A stretch of DNA of 64,000 nucleotides from Myroides sp. JBRI-B21084 (GTDB lineage: Bacteria; Bacteroidota; Bacteroidia; Flavobacteriales; Flavobacteriaceae). The translations under genes and the position numbers were made by a program. Below, one piece after another: positions 42,856 to 51,319 of this stretch. Each line of letters begins with the position of its first letter. The first letter of the stretch is position 1. The DNA lies in the NCBI RefSeq assembly GCF_030545015.1, contig NZ_CP120653.1, positions 2,046,001-2,110,000 on the forward strand, written 5' to 3'. The notes under the pieces were generated by a model that was not told the DNA's origin, searched no databases, and worked only from the letters and a program-made list of their open reading frames with translations.

Positions 42856-45060
42856 TTAAAACCAAAAGCCTAAACTAAACCAAGTAAAGTGGGTTTTTAC
42901 TTGTGGTGAATACGATTGTTTAATTTCTAGTGGCCCAATTACGGTTTGAAAACCATACCCCAATGCATACCCCGATTTTAAAGGTTGTGTAAACCAATCG
43001 TTGTACTGAAACATTGCGTTTTGTAAGTGCATGTAGTTGGCCGTTAAGTTTATATGGTGTTTTTTGTAAAACAAATAATCAACTTTTAGTGCTGTTTTTA
43101 AGTAGGTGTTGGCGTTTAAACTTAAAAAATCGTATCCAAAAAAAAGTTTTATGTTGCTTAATGACTGAAAGCCGTAACCGCCTAAAAAGTAATTAAGATT
43201 AGGTGCTGGTAAACTACCAACGGTAATGCCAATATCGCCTTTTACTTCGACCGAAAATTTATTAAAAAATGTTTTTACAGTACCTAATTCTGCATTTATT
43301 TGGGTAAAAGGTTCAAAATTTTGGTTGTAATTGGTTGAAAAAAAAGTGTGTTTTACTTCGGTATTAAAATTCAAACCTTTTGTAGGGAAGTATTTATTGT
43401 CATATGTATCTAATACAAGGGTAAAAAACGAACTTGCGTAATGACTTTTATCTAACCAGTTTTTTGTGAGATTTACATTGTTTATATCTACAATTTGAAA
43501 CTTGTGTTCAAGCCCTAAACCTACTAAAAATTTGTTGTTGTAGTAACTTTGTACATACAACCTGTTAGATAAATCGGTGTAAGCTGTATTATAAGTTTCT
43601 AGTTTTAAAAATTGATCTGTTATAATTGGTTTTTGATTGGTTAAAACGTTGTATTTGAATTTGTTAAAACGACTTTGAGCCCCAAAACTCCATCTTAATC
43701 CATTGTCTATAAAATAGTTAAAGTTGTATCGTAAGTTATCGCCAAAAATAAAATCAAACGAAGCAACATCGTTCTTAAAAAGTAATTTTTTTTGGGTAAT
43801 GTTTACCAATGCCGCACTTTTGTAAAGATTGTCAAAATGCAAACCAAACTTTAAAAAGCGGTTTACGGTATTTTCTTTTAAATTTAAAACTAAGTAATCG
43901 CCTTCTTCATCATTACCTTTTTCAAAATGGTAATTAATACTGCTGAAATTTTGTGTAGCATTAAGGTTTGTAATGCCATTTTTTAATTCGTTAAATGATA
44001 CACATTGATTTTTAAAATAACCTAGTTTACCAAAAACGTAATCTTTGTTGTAATTTTTTAAATGGTTGAATTTAACTTCTTTAATAGGTAAATCATCGTT
44101 TAAAATGTAATTAGGAAGTTTATTTTTTTTGTGGTTGCTGCTTATTTTTTGTAATTCGGATATTTTTTCATTTGCGGCATCAATTCCCTTTTGAATAATT
44201 TCTGAACCCTTATCAAATGTAACCACAGAATAGTTCGAAATATCTGGTTTAATATAAATATTGGTCTGATTGATTTTAGTATTCATGCCTTGATACATAC
44301 TGTAATTGGCAATTTGCATAAGTACATCAAAAACGCCTTTAATATCGTTGCGGTTTTTAATACCATCTTGTACATCAACCCCAATAATAATATCAACTCC
44401 TTTTTTTTGCAGTTCTTCAATTGGGTAATTGTTTACCACACCACCATCAATTAGTAATCTATCGTTAATTTCTACGGGTGTGTACAACGATGGAAATGCG
44501 CCACTAGCTAAAATACTTTGCGCTAAATTCCCTTTTTCTAAAACCACAGCTTCGCCAGTAACTACATCGGTAGCCACACAAAGAAAAGGAATGGGAAGTT
44601 TTGTGAAATCATTTTCAAACCGAACATGTGCTAAAAGTTTGTGCATTAAATTGTAATTGTACATACCCTTTGAAAGCGCAACAGGACTGCCAATTTTAAA
44701 ATCGTTAAAGGGTAATTGTAATGCGTAAATTTCATCGTTTCGTTTTTCGTAAAACGATTTTGAATTCCTTGGGATATAATCTTGAAGTAAAGCATCAGAA
44801 TCTACCGTATTAAAAATAGAGTCTATTTGGTTAGCAGTGTACCCCGATGCATATAAACCGCCAATAATAGCCCCCATGCTGGTTCCAGCTATATAATCAA
44901 CTTTAACGCCTTGTTGTTCTAAAACCTTTAAAACGCCAATGTGTGCTAAACCTTTTGCACCACCGCCACTTAAAACCAAACCTACTTTAGGTTTTTGCTG
45001 ACAATAAGCCGCAAAGCCAAAGCTTATTATTAGAAGATTTGTTATTAAGGTTTTAAGCAT
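42856..45060 (-). CDS. Patatin-like phospholipase with C-terminal Omp85-type barrel
   Basis: A 734-aa exported protein: signal peptide to about residue 20, then a patatin lipase domain (~25-300) with oxyanion loop GGGAKG (32-37), nucleophile S61 in GTSMG, and the catalytic Asp in LIDGGVVNNYP near residue 205. A POTRA-like region (~320-390) and a beta-barrel ending in FSLGFWF follow, as in PlpD-like type Vd autotransporters, where the lipase is displayed or released. The dyad and barrel are both complete. Single gene, convergent with nothing; function beyond lipid hydrolysis is not known. Confidence 0.9.
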   Translation of the reverse strand: MLKTLITNLLIISFGFAAYCQQKPKVGLVLSGGGAKGLAHIGVLKVLEQQGVKVDYIAGTSMGAIIGGLYASGYTANQIDSIFNTVDSDALLQDYIPRNSKSFYEKRNDEIYALQLPFNDFKIGSPVALSKGMYNYNLMHKLLAHVRFENDFTKLPIPFLCVATDVVTGEAVVLEKGNLAQSILASGAFPSLYTPVEINDRLLIDGGVVNNYPIEELQKKGVDIIIGVDVQDGIKNRNDIKGVFDVLMQIANYSMYQGMNTKINQTNIYIKPDISNYSVVTFDKGSEIIQKGIDAANEKISELQKISSNHKKNKLPNYILNDDLPIKEVKFNHLKNYNKDYVFGKLGYFKNQCVSFNELKNGITNLNATQNFSSINYHFEKGNDEEGDYLVLNLKENTVNRFLKFGLHFDNLYKSAALVNITQKKLLFKNDVASFDFIFGDNLRYNFNYFIDNGLRWSFGAQSRFNKFKYNVLTNQKPIITDQFLKLETYNTAYTDLSNRLYVQSYYNNKFLVGLGLEHKFQIVDINNVNLTKNWLDKSHYASSFFTLVLDTYDNKYFPTKGLNFNTEVKHTFFSTNYNQNFEPFTQINAELGTVKTFFNKFSVEVKGDIGITVGSLPAPNLNYFLGGYGFQSLSNIKLFFGYDFLSLNANTYLKTALKVDYLFYKKHHINLTANYMHLQNAMFQYNDWFTQPLKSGYALGYGFQTVIGPLEIKQSYSPQVKTHFTWFSLGFWF

Positions 45061-45145
45061 TTTTTTGATTTGATTTTAAAAAGTACGTTTTTTTGATTTG
45101 TATCAAATTTACTAAAAAACACAAAAGCTTTAATAGGTTTGTTTG

Positions 45146-45901
45146 TTAATTATTAGTTAGATGTTTTTGGATTTTATTGGTTGATACTATTCGGTTTTTA
45201 GGTGCGCTATTTTTGGTGAATGGGGGTAATGTTAGGGTGTGTTTTTTTGCTTCGGCTGTATAAAAAGCTTCTTTTGTTCTGTGGTCGTTTTCAACCAAAT
45301 TAAAAACCGTATTAAGTAGCGGTTTATTTATTAATAGTTGAATGTTCTTTAGAATGGTTTCTAAAAAAACAATGTTAACAGGTTCGTTGCCATCGCTAAT
45401 TTCTGTTTTTTTAGCAAGGTGAATTACTGGGTGTCTGTTGCCGCCAATTAAACCACCTAAACGTAAAATTGTTGCTGTAAAGGTAGGTTGGTTTAAAAAT
45501 GTATCTTCAATATTTTTTAAAAGATTAACTTTTTCAATATCGGTATTTAAATGGCTATTTTCGGTAACTAATCCAGTGCAGTTTTGGTAAATACCTGTTG
45601 AACTGCAAATAATTACTTTTTTAATACCTTGTTTTTCTATTTCGTTTGCTAAAGTTTTAAAAATATTAATAGGTTGAGGTGTTAAAGTGCAAACTAAAAC
45701 ATCGATATTTTTAAAAAAATTAAGTTCACCGTTAATTGTGTCGTTGGTTGCAGAAACAACGAAAGCATTAATGCCCGTTGCATGTAAAAGTTGTTTTTTT
45801 TCAGTGCTAGTTACCGAAACTTTAACGTTGTGATTATTGTTTTGTAATGAATGGGCAAGTGCGCTACCAAGCCAACCTGCGCCTAAAATGGCTATATTCA
45901 A
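45146..45901 (-). CDS. NAD(P)-binding protein, SDR/epimerase-like
   Basis: A 251-aa protein with an N-terminal Rossmann signature (IAILGAGWLGSALA) and DVLVCTLTPQ, followed by KKVIICSSTGIYQN, where SDR epimerases carry the active-site Ser/Tyr region. It resembles the YeeZ-type NAD-dependent epimerase relatives. The start is a TTG at 45901 immediately after the upstream gene's stop codon; no ATG is available without losing the Rossmann motif. Translation is therefore probably coupled to the GNAT-nitrilase gene. The substrate is unknown. Confidence 0.75.
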   Translation of the reverse strand: MNIAILGAGWLGSALAHSLQNNNHNVKVSVTSTEKKQLLHATGINAFVVSATNDTINGELNFFKNIDVLVCTLTPQPINIFKTLANEIEKQGIKKVIICSSTGIYQNCTGLVTENSHLNTDIEKVNLLKNIEDTFLNQPTFTATILRLGGLIGGNRHPVIHLAKKTEISDGNEPVNIVFLETILKNIQLLINKPLLNTVFNLVENDHRTKEAFYTAEAKKHTLTLPPFTKNSAPKNRIVSTNKIQKHLTNN

Positions 45902-47425
45902 TTATTTTAATTTTCTTAATTTATACAAATCTAATCTACGGTCTTTTTTAATGCGAACACTACCTAATTCGTGTAATTCTTTTAAAGCATTTAGTTCAAC
46001 ATCAACAATCAAGGTCATTTCGGTATTTGGAGTAGCTTCGGCCTTTACACCATTGTTTGGAAAAGCAAAGTCAGATGGAGTAAAAACGGCAGCTTGCCCG
46101 TATTGTATATCCATGTTGTTTACTTTAGGTAAATTACCTACACAACCTGTAATAGCTACATAACATTCGTTTTCTATAGCACGCGCTTGTGCACAACTAC
46201 GTACACGGGTATACCCGTTTTGGGTATCGGTTAAATAGGGTACAAAAAGTATTTCCATTCCGTCTTCACTCATTAGTCGTGAAAGTTCTGGAAATTCAAC
46301 ATCATAACAAATAATAATGCCAATTTTACCACAATCGGTGTCAAAAGTTTGTATTAGATCGCCGCCTTGCATGCCCCAGTATAAACGTTCGTTAGGTGTA
46401 ATGTGAATTTTTCGGTACATTTCAGACGATCCATCGCGTTTACACAAAAAACCTACGTTGTACAATACATTATCTTCTAAAAAAGGCATACTACCTGTAA
46501 TGATGTTTATATTGTATTGAATGGCAAATTCTTGAAAGCGTTTGTGAATAGTATCGGTATATTTTGCTAATTCACGTATAGCTTCAGATTCTGATAAGTG
46601 GTTGTAATCGGCCATTAAAGGGGCAACAAAAAGTTCTGGAAAAGTAGCAAAATCACTTTCATAGCCCGAAACAGCATCGATAAAAAACTCGGCTTGGTCA
46701 AAAAACTCTTGCAAATTGTTTAAAGGACGCATTTGCCATTGAATTAAGCCTAAGCGCACTAAACTTTTTTTAGTGTTTATTAATACAGGTGATTTATCGT
46801 ACGAAATGTTGTTCCATTCTAATAAAACAGCGTAATCACGTGAATCGTGGTCTCCTTCTAAATAGTTGCGAAGTAGCCTTTTAATGTGAAAATCGTTATT
46901 TACTTGGAACGATATTACGGGGTCGTGAATTTCTTTAGTTTTAACCTTATCTAGGTATTGTTTTGGTGTTAAATCTTTAGCAAAGTTGCGGTAATTAGGT
47001 ATACGCCCAGCAAAAATAATTGATTTTAAATTTAATTGTTCGCACAATTCTTTACGACCATCGTACAAGCGACGCCCAAGACGTAATCCGCGGTAATCGG
47101 GATGAATAAAAACATCAATTCCATATAAAACATCACCGTCTGGATTGTGTGCTTTAAATTTGCTATCGGTAATAATATCGTTGTATTTGTGGTTAGATAA
47201 TGCCAAGCTTTCATCAACAATTAACGATAAAGCAGCACCTACAACCTTGTCATCTACAACAATTACAATTTGACCTTCGGGAAAAATTTTTAACAAGCGT
47301 TTAATTTCTTCTTTTTTCCAATAAGGATCTTCCACGCCTTCTTCGTAGGCTTGTTGCATAGAGTTTTTTAAACCTATATAGTCTTCAATTTCTAGATTGC
47401 GTAATTCAACTTTATTAATCTGCAT
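45902..47425 (-). CDS. GNAT acetyltransferase-carbon-nitrogen hydrolase fusion
   Basis: A 507-aa two-domain protein. Residues 1 to ~200 form a GNAT domain with the acetyl-CoA-binding RGLRLGRRLYDGR near residue 112. From ~225 to the end is a nitrilase-family amidase with the Glu-Lys-Cys triad in FPELF (about E264), YRKIHIT (about K339) and IIICYDVEFPE (about C375). This fusion is known across Bacteroidota and other phyla, but its reaction is not established; linked deamidation and acetylation of one metabolite is a reasonable guess. It is followed without gap by the TTG-started SDR gene. Confidence 0.88.
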   Translation of the reverse strand: MQINKVELRNLEIEDYIGLKNSMQQAYEEGVEDPYWKKEEIKRLLKIFPEGQIVIVVDDKVVGAALSLIVDESLALSNHKYNDIITDSKFKAHNPDGDVLYGIDVFIHPDYRGLRLGRRLYDGRKELCEQLNLKSIIFAGRIPNYRNFAKDLTPKQYLDKVKTKEIHDPVISFQVNNDFHIKRLLRNYLEGDHDSRDYAVLLEWNNISYDKSPVLINTKKSLVRLGLIQWQMRPLNNLQEFFDQAEFFIDAVSGYESDFATFPELFVAPLMADYNHLSESEAIRELAKYTDTIHKRFQEFAIQYNINIITGSMPFLEDNVLYNVGFLCKRDGSSEMYRKIHITPNERLYWGMQGGDLIQTFDTDCGKIGIIICYDVEFPELSRLMSEDGMEILFVPYLTDTQNGYTRVRSCAQARAIENECYVAITGCVGNLPKVNNMDIQYGQAAVFTPSDFAFPNNGVKAEATPNTEMTLIVDVELNALKELHELGSVRIKKDRRLDLYKLRKLK

Positions 47426-47471
47426 TTAACTTTCTTTAATGTAATAAAGTTACTAAAAAATGCTGTTTTAT

Positions 47472-47936
47472 CTAAAAAAATCTGAATAAAGGTCGGGTTG
47501 TAAATGGCGAAAACGACCAAGGAATTGAAATGAAAACCAATATAAAAACAACTAAATAACCCCAAAATAAGTAGTTAAAACCTTTGGTTGAGTTTATGAA
47601 TTTTTTGCTTTTGTGTATAATAAAATTAAAAACTAAAATGCTTAAAATCATCATGAAAGGATGTTCTAAGCCGAAAAAACGAATTTCGCGCCATTTTACA
47701 GCTTGGTTTATTTGCGACCAAAAAGCTTGTACCATGGGGCTTTTAGTTAATATTATTAAACCAATTACAAATTGTATGTTTAATAAATGCTTTATAACAT
47801 TAAACCAAAAATAATGTTTGCTTGTATAAATGTTTTTTTGCGATTTATTTATAAAAACAGATCCAATACCTAATAAAAGCGCAACAATTACCACCCAGCG
47901 CATTATTGAATGAATAATTAATAAATTTTGAAACAT
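47472..47936 (-). CDS. Four-helix membrane protein, cytochrome b-like
   Basis: A 154-aa inner-membrane protein with four predicted helices (about residues 10-30, 45-65, 92-110 and 122-142). It contains LLIIHSIMRWVVI, FNVIKHLLNIQFVIGLIIL and FFGLEHPFMMI, with histidines inside or near the helices that could bind heme. Similar proteins are often labelled cytochrome b in Flavobacteriaceae; no canonical heme motif proves this. Single gene, divergent from the next one. Confidence 0.65.
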   Translation of the reverse strand: MFQNLLIIHSIMRWVVIVALLLGIGSVFINKSQKNIYTSKHYFWFNVIKHLLNIQFVIGLIILTKSPMVQAFWSQINQAVKWREIRFFGLEHPFMMILSILVFNFIIHKSKKFINSTKGFNYLFWGYLVVFILVFISIPWSFSPFTTRPLFRFF

Positions 47937-48039
47937 ACCACAACTTAAATTTTAAGTAAATTTATTAAAAATAAGTCTAAATTAAGATGATAGAAGAGTT
48001 TAAAAATTACAAATCAAAAAGTGAAATTAAAAAAACAAA

Positions 48040-48069
48040 TTGAAGTTCATTTTTAATATGTTATTTTTG
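48040..48069 (+). promoter_or_regulatory. Well-matched promoter (-33 TTG, -7 TATTTTTG)
   Basis: TTG at 48040-48042, a 19-nt spacer, then TATTTTTG at 48062-48069. Both elements and the spacing fit the Bacteroidota consensus. It ends 14 nt before the ATG at 48084. Confidence 0.65.
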
Positions 48070-48083
48070 AAAAAAATAAATTC

Positions 48084-48542
48084 ATGATACAATCTAAATT
48101 AAGCAACACTGCGTATTTATACAGTATATTAATATTAAGTTTTCCGGTTGCAACCGCTTTTATTGTAAATAAGTTTTTGGGTATGTTTCAAGATAATTGG
48201 CACTGGGGGTTAACTGTTTTTTTATTGCTGTGCGGTTTGGTAAGTATTTTTGTAATTATTTGGGGCTTTTTTGTAGAAATGAATTTACGTATGGCTGTAA
48301 TTAAAATTACCAAAGATACTATTGAAGTGAAACAACTTCTAGGTTTTGGTACCAAACGTGTTTTTAATACAAACGATATTGATGGTTTTGTAATTCGCGA
48401 TTTTAAACAGCGCGCGCAATACCATGAATACTGCTATTTAATTAAAGATAACAAAGCAATTGCGGTTTTTTCAAGTTTATACTATAAAAATTACATGCAA
48501 GTGCGTAACGAAATGCAACAGCATTTAAAATTGTTAAAATAG
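48084..48542 (+). CDS. Membrane protein with PH-like domain, unknown function
   Basis: A 152-aa protein with two N-terminal helices (about residues 12-32 and 41-65) and a cytoplasmic C-terminal region of beta strands (MAVIKITKDTIEVKQLLGFG, DIDGFVIRDF, YCYLIKDNKAIAVFSSLYY) like the PH-type domains in small bacterial membrane proteins. I recognise no specific family. It has a good promoter of its own, and the next gene begins 51 nt after the stop. Confidence 0.65.
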   Translation: MIQSKLSNTAYLYSILILSFPVATAFIVNKFLGMFQDNWHWGLTVFLLLCGLVSIFVIIWGFFVEMNLRMAVIKITKDTIEVKQLLGFGTKRVFNTNDIDGFVIRDFKQRAQYHEYCYLIKDNKAIAVFSSLYYKNYMQVRNEMQQHLKLLK

Positions 48543-48593
48543 GGTAGTTGTATTTTTTAATTCAGACTGTTTTTTAGTATCTTTAAAACAAAA

Positions 48594-48944
48594 ATGGGCA
48601 AAAATTGTTTAGAATGTGGTGAAAAAATTATGGGTCGTGAAGATAAGAAATTTTGTAACGATGCCTGCCGTAACACCTATAATAACAAATTAAATAAAGA
48701 TACCAACAACTATATGCGTACGGTAAACTATACGTTACGCAAAAATTACCGTATTTTATGTGAAAATAATCCAGAAGGAAAAACTAAAACAACTAAAAAG
48801 AAACTAATAGATTTAGGTTTTGATTTTACTTTAATAACATCGGTTTATACCACAAAGGCTGGAGTAACTTATTATTTTGTGTACGATCAAGGATATATGT
48901 TTATAGAAAACGATTGGGTTGTTTTGGTAAAAAAATCTACTTAA
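48594..48944 (+). CDS. Small zinc-ribbon protein, conserved hypothetical
   Basis: A 116-aa protein starting with a four-cysteine zinc ribbon: CLECG (C5, C8) and FCNDACR (C21, C25), of the DUF2116/'CxxC...CxxxC' type found at the start of many small flavobacterial proteins. A basic helical middle follows, then a hydrophobic C-terminal beta region (VTYYFVYDQGYMFIENDWVVLV). Zinc binding is likely; nucleic-acid or protein contact is possible. A weaker -7-like TATCTTTA lies about 15 nt before the start. Confidence 0.7.
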   Translation: MGKNCLECGEKIMGREDKKFCNDACRNTYNNKLNKDTNNYMRTVNYTLRKNYRILCENNPEGKTKTTKKKLIDLGFDFTLITSVYTTKAGVTYYFVYDQGYMFIENDWVVLVKKST

Positions 48945-49461
48945 TAAACTATTAAATCAATTAAATATTTTAGTAAAAATTATACACTTGTTTTTTTAAA
49001 TTACTATAAATTTTATCTTAAATAATGTATTTTGGTACATTTTTAATATTTTTTGTGAAAGGTGTAGTTTTTTTTATCTACCTTTGTAAAGAATTTATTA
49101 CAAGGCTTTTGTATTTGCCTCTTCTGATAACAGTTTAAAGACATTTTTTCTCACTCAGTTTTGCTTTTTTCAGTTGCCACATTTTATTTTAAGAACAATA
49201 GTTGGCGAAATCTGATAAAGTACACCCTTAGATTTACTATTTTTAATAAAAAATAAACAAAATTTTCAACTATTAATTGCGTTTTTTTAAACAGAATAAT
49301 TCGTAATTAATAAAATTAAAAATATTAACTACTTTACAAGTAAAGTATATTGCTACAGCTATAAATAAAGTTGTTAAATATCTTCGCTAAAAAAGTACTT
49401 CAGTAATAATGTATATAATTCTTTGTTGCTGAAAATTTACAAATACCGGTAGTCCGGTAAT
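48945..49461 (+). other. 517-nt non-coding region: promoter plus long leader of the helicase operon
   Basis: The first 130 nt show nothing beyond AT-rich sequence. From about 49093 to 49461 lies the presumed 5' leader of the DEAD-box helicase gene. It has no ORF worth calling, holds the palindrome TACTTTAC-AA-GTAAAGTA (49330-49347), and ends in a hairpin, TACCGG-TAGT-CCGGTA (49444-49459), 2 nt before the ATG at 49462. Confidence 0.55.
49079..49087 (+). promoter_or_regulatory. -7 promoter element of the cold-shock operon
   Basis: TACCTTTGT is a full match. A TTTG at 49052-49055 could be the -33 element, although the 23-nt spacing is long. The implied start near 49093 leaves a leader of about 370 nt. 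Confidence 0.5.
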
Positions 49462-50589
49462 ATGATTATGAATTTCAAAGATTTAGAAATTATACAGCCC
49501 ATAATGAAAGCTGTAACAAAAGCCGGTTATAGTAAGGCAACCCCAATACAATATAAAACAATACCCTATATTTTAAACGGAAACGATGTAATAGGTTGTG
49601 CACAAACTGGTACAGGTAAAACCGCATCATTCGCAATACCAATTTTACAATTACTTACCCAAAACAAAGCTACAGTTAAGCAAGGTATTCGTGCGCTAAT
49701 TTTAACCCCAACACGTGAATTAGCAATTCAAATCAGCGATAATTTTGAAACATACGGTCAGTATTTACCAATAAGTTATTTAGCAATTTTTGGTGGTGTA
49801 TCGCAAGTAAACCAAGTAAGCCAATTGCGTAAGGGCGTAGATGTGTTAATTGCAACACCGGGTAGGTTGCAAGATCTTATTAACCAGGGGTGTATAGATT
49901 TGCGAACACTAGAAATTTTTGTATTAGATGAAGCAGATCGTATGCTAGATATGGGTTTTGTGAACGATGTAAAGAAAATCTTAAAAAAAATACCTAGTAA
50001 AAGACAAAGTTTATTATTCTCTGCAACAATGCCTTCAGAAATTAGAAGTTTTGCACATAGCTTTTTAATAAATCCTGTAGAAATTAACGTAACGCCTATT
50101 TCATCAACCGCAAAAAGCATCAACCAAAGTGTTTGTTTTGTTGAAAAAGCAGAAAAGTTAAATTTATTAATCTCTATTCTAGAAAAGCATTCCATTAAGC
50201 GGTCATTAATTTTTTCACGTACAAAACACGGAGCTGATAAATTGGTGAAGCAATTAATGAAGCAAGGTATACAAGCAGCTGCAATACATGGTAATAAATC
50301 ACAAAACGCGCGTCAAAACGCATTAGAAAATTTTAAGAATAACCGCATAAGGGTATTAATTGCAACCGACATTGCAGCCCGAGGTATAGATATTGACGAA
50401 TTATCACATGTTGTAAATTATGAACTTCCAAACGTTCCTGAAACCTATGTGCACAGAATTGGGCGTACAGGCCGAGCTGGGAACAATGGAACGGCAATTT
50501 CCTTTTGCGATAACGAACAAAAGAAAGACTTAAAAAGTATTCAAAAATTAATTGGTTTTAAAATACCAGAATACACTTTAACAACCTAA
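49462..50589 (+). CDS. DEAD-box RNA helicase
   Basis: A 375-aa ATP-dependent RNA helicase containing all core motifs: Q-motif (SKATPIQYKTIP), motif I AQTGTGKT, Ia PTRELAIQI, Ib TPGRLQDLI, II DEAD, III SAT, and VI HRIGRTGRAG. There is almost no C-terminal extension, so it belongs to the short RhlE-like group. Either the ATG at 49462 or the one two codons later (49468) may start translation. It is followed by two cold-shock-domain genes, implying a role in unfolding RNA at low temperature. The long leader and start-codon hairpin suggest post-transcriptional control. Confidence 0.92.
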   Translation: MIMNFKDLEIIQPIMKAVTKAGYSKATPIQYKTIPYILNGNDVIGCAQTGTGKTASFAIPILQLLTQNKATVKQGIRALILTPTRELAIQISDNFETYGQYLPISYLAIFGGVSQVNQVSQLRKGVDVLIATPGRLQDLINQGCIDLRTLEIFVLDEADRMLDMGFVNDVKKILKKIPSKRQSLLFSATMPSEIRSFAHSFLINPVEINVTPISSTAKSINQSVCFVEKAEKLNLLISILEKHSIKRSLIFSRTKHGADKLVKQLMKQGIQAAAIHGNKSQNARQNALENFKNNRIRVLIATDIAARGIDIDELSHVVNYELPNVPETYVHRIGRTGRAGNNGTAISFCDNEQKKDLKSIQKLIGFKIPEYTLTT

Positions 50590-50618
50590 AATTTAAAACT
50601 TAAAAAAGGATATAAAAT

Positions 50619-51047
50619 ATGGCAGATTCTTTTTCTAAAAAAGAAAATAACAAGAAAAAAACAAAACGCTTACAAGACAAACAACTTCGTCGTGAAGATC
50701 GTAAAGCAAACAATAACAAAGGCAAAAGTCTTGAAGACATGATTGTTTATGTTGATGTAAACGGAAATTTTACTTCGGTACCTCCACATTTGCAAAATAA
50801 AGAAGAAGATTTGGCTAAAGCAATGAAAAAAAGCAAATCGCAACAAGTTGATTCTGAAACCGTTTTTGTTGGTATTGTTACACATATAAGCGATAAAGGG
50901 TACGGTTTTATTACCGAAGAAAAAACAGGCGAAAGTGTATTTTTTCACATGGGGCAAGCAATTGTAGAAGTGAAAAAACACGAAAAAGTAAGCTTTAAAA
51001 AAGAATTAACCCCCAAAGGTTTTAGAGCCATTGATATAAAAAAATAA
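50619..51047 (+). CDS. Cold-shock-domain protein with basic N-terminal extension
   Basis: A 142-aa RNA-binding protein. The first ~75 residues are Lys/Arg/Asn-rich and probably disordered (KKENNKKKTKRLQDKQLRRE). The C-terminal cold-shock domain from about residue 80 contains RNP1-like GYGFITEE and RNP2-like SVFFHM. It lies 29 nt after the helicase and 29 nt before a classic CspA gene. Possibly an RNA chaperone working with the helicase; the basic arm would add RNA affinity. Confidence 0.85.
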   Translation: MADSFSKKENNKKKTKRLQDKQLRREDRKANNNKGKSLEDMIVYVDVNGNFTSVPPHLQNKEEDLAKAMKKSKSQQVDSETVFVGIVTHISDKGYGFITEEKTGESVFFHMGQAIVEVKKHEKVSFKKELTPKGFRAIDIKK

Positions 51048-51076
51048 ACAAATAATTAATTTAATACATAGAAACG

Positions 51077-51268
51077 ATGCAAGAAGGCACTGTAAAATTT
51101 TTTAATGAATCTAAAGGATTTGGATTTATTACACAAACAAATACTAATGAAGATATTTTTGTTCATACAAGTGGTTTGGTAGATAGAATACGCGAAAATG
51201 ACAACGTTGTTTTTGATACAGAACAAGGTAGAAAAGGAATCACTGCTGTGAATGTAAAAAGAAAATAA
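51077..51268 (+). CDS. CspA-family cold-shock protein
   Basis: A 63-aa single cold-shock domain beginning MQEGTVKFFNESKGFGFI with RNP1 KGFGFIT and RNP2 DIFVHTSG. It binds single-stranded nucleic acid and prevents RNA secondary structure. Full family length. Last gene of the helicase-CSD-csp unit; terminator at 51285. Confidence 0.93.
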   Translation: MQEGTVKFFNESKGFGFITQTNTNEDIFVHTSGLVDRIRENDNVVFDTEQGRKGITAVNVKRK

Positions 51269-51284
51269 TTTTTACTAAAATAAT

Positions 51285-51317
51285 AAAAAGGATATTCATT
51301 TTTGGATATCCTTTTTT
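51285..51317. terminator. Terminator after the csp gene (bidirectional)
   Basis: 11-bp stem AAAAAGGATAT / ATATCCTTTTT (51285-51295 with 51306-51316), 10-nt loop. It also lies just past the stop of the convergent KAS III-like gene. Confidence 0.85.
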
Positions 51318-51319
51318 AT

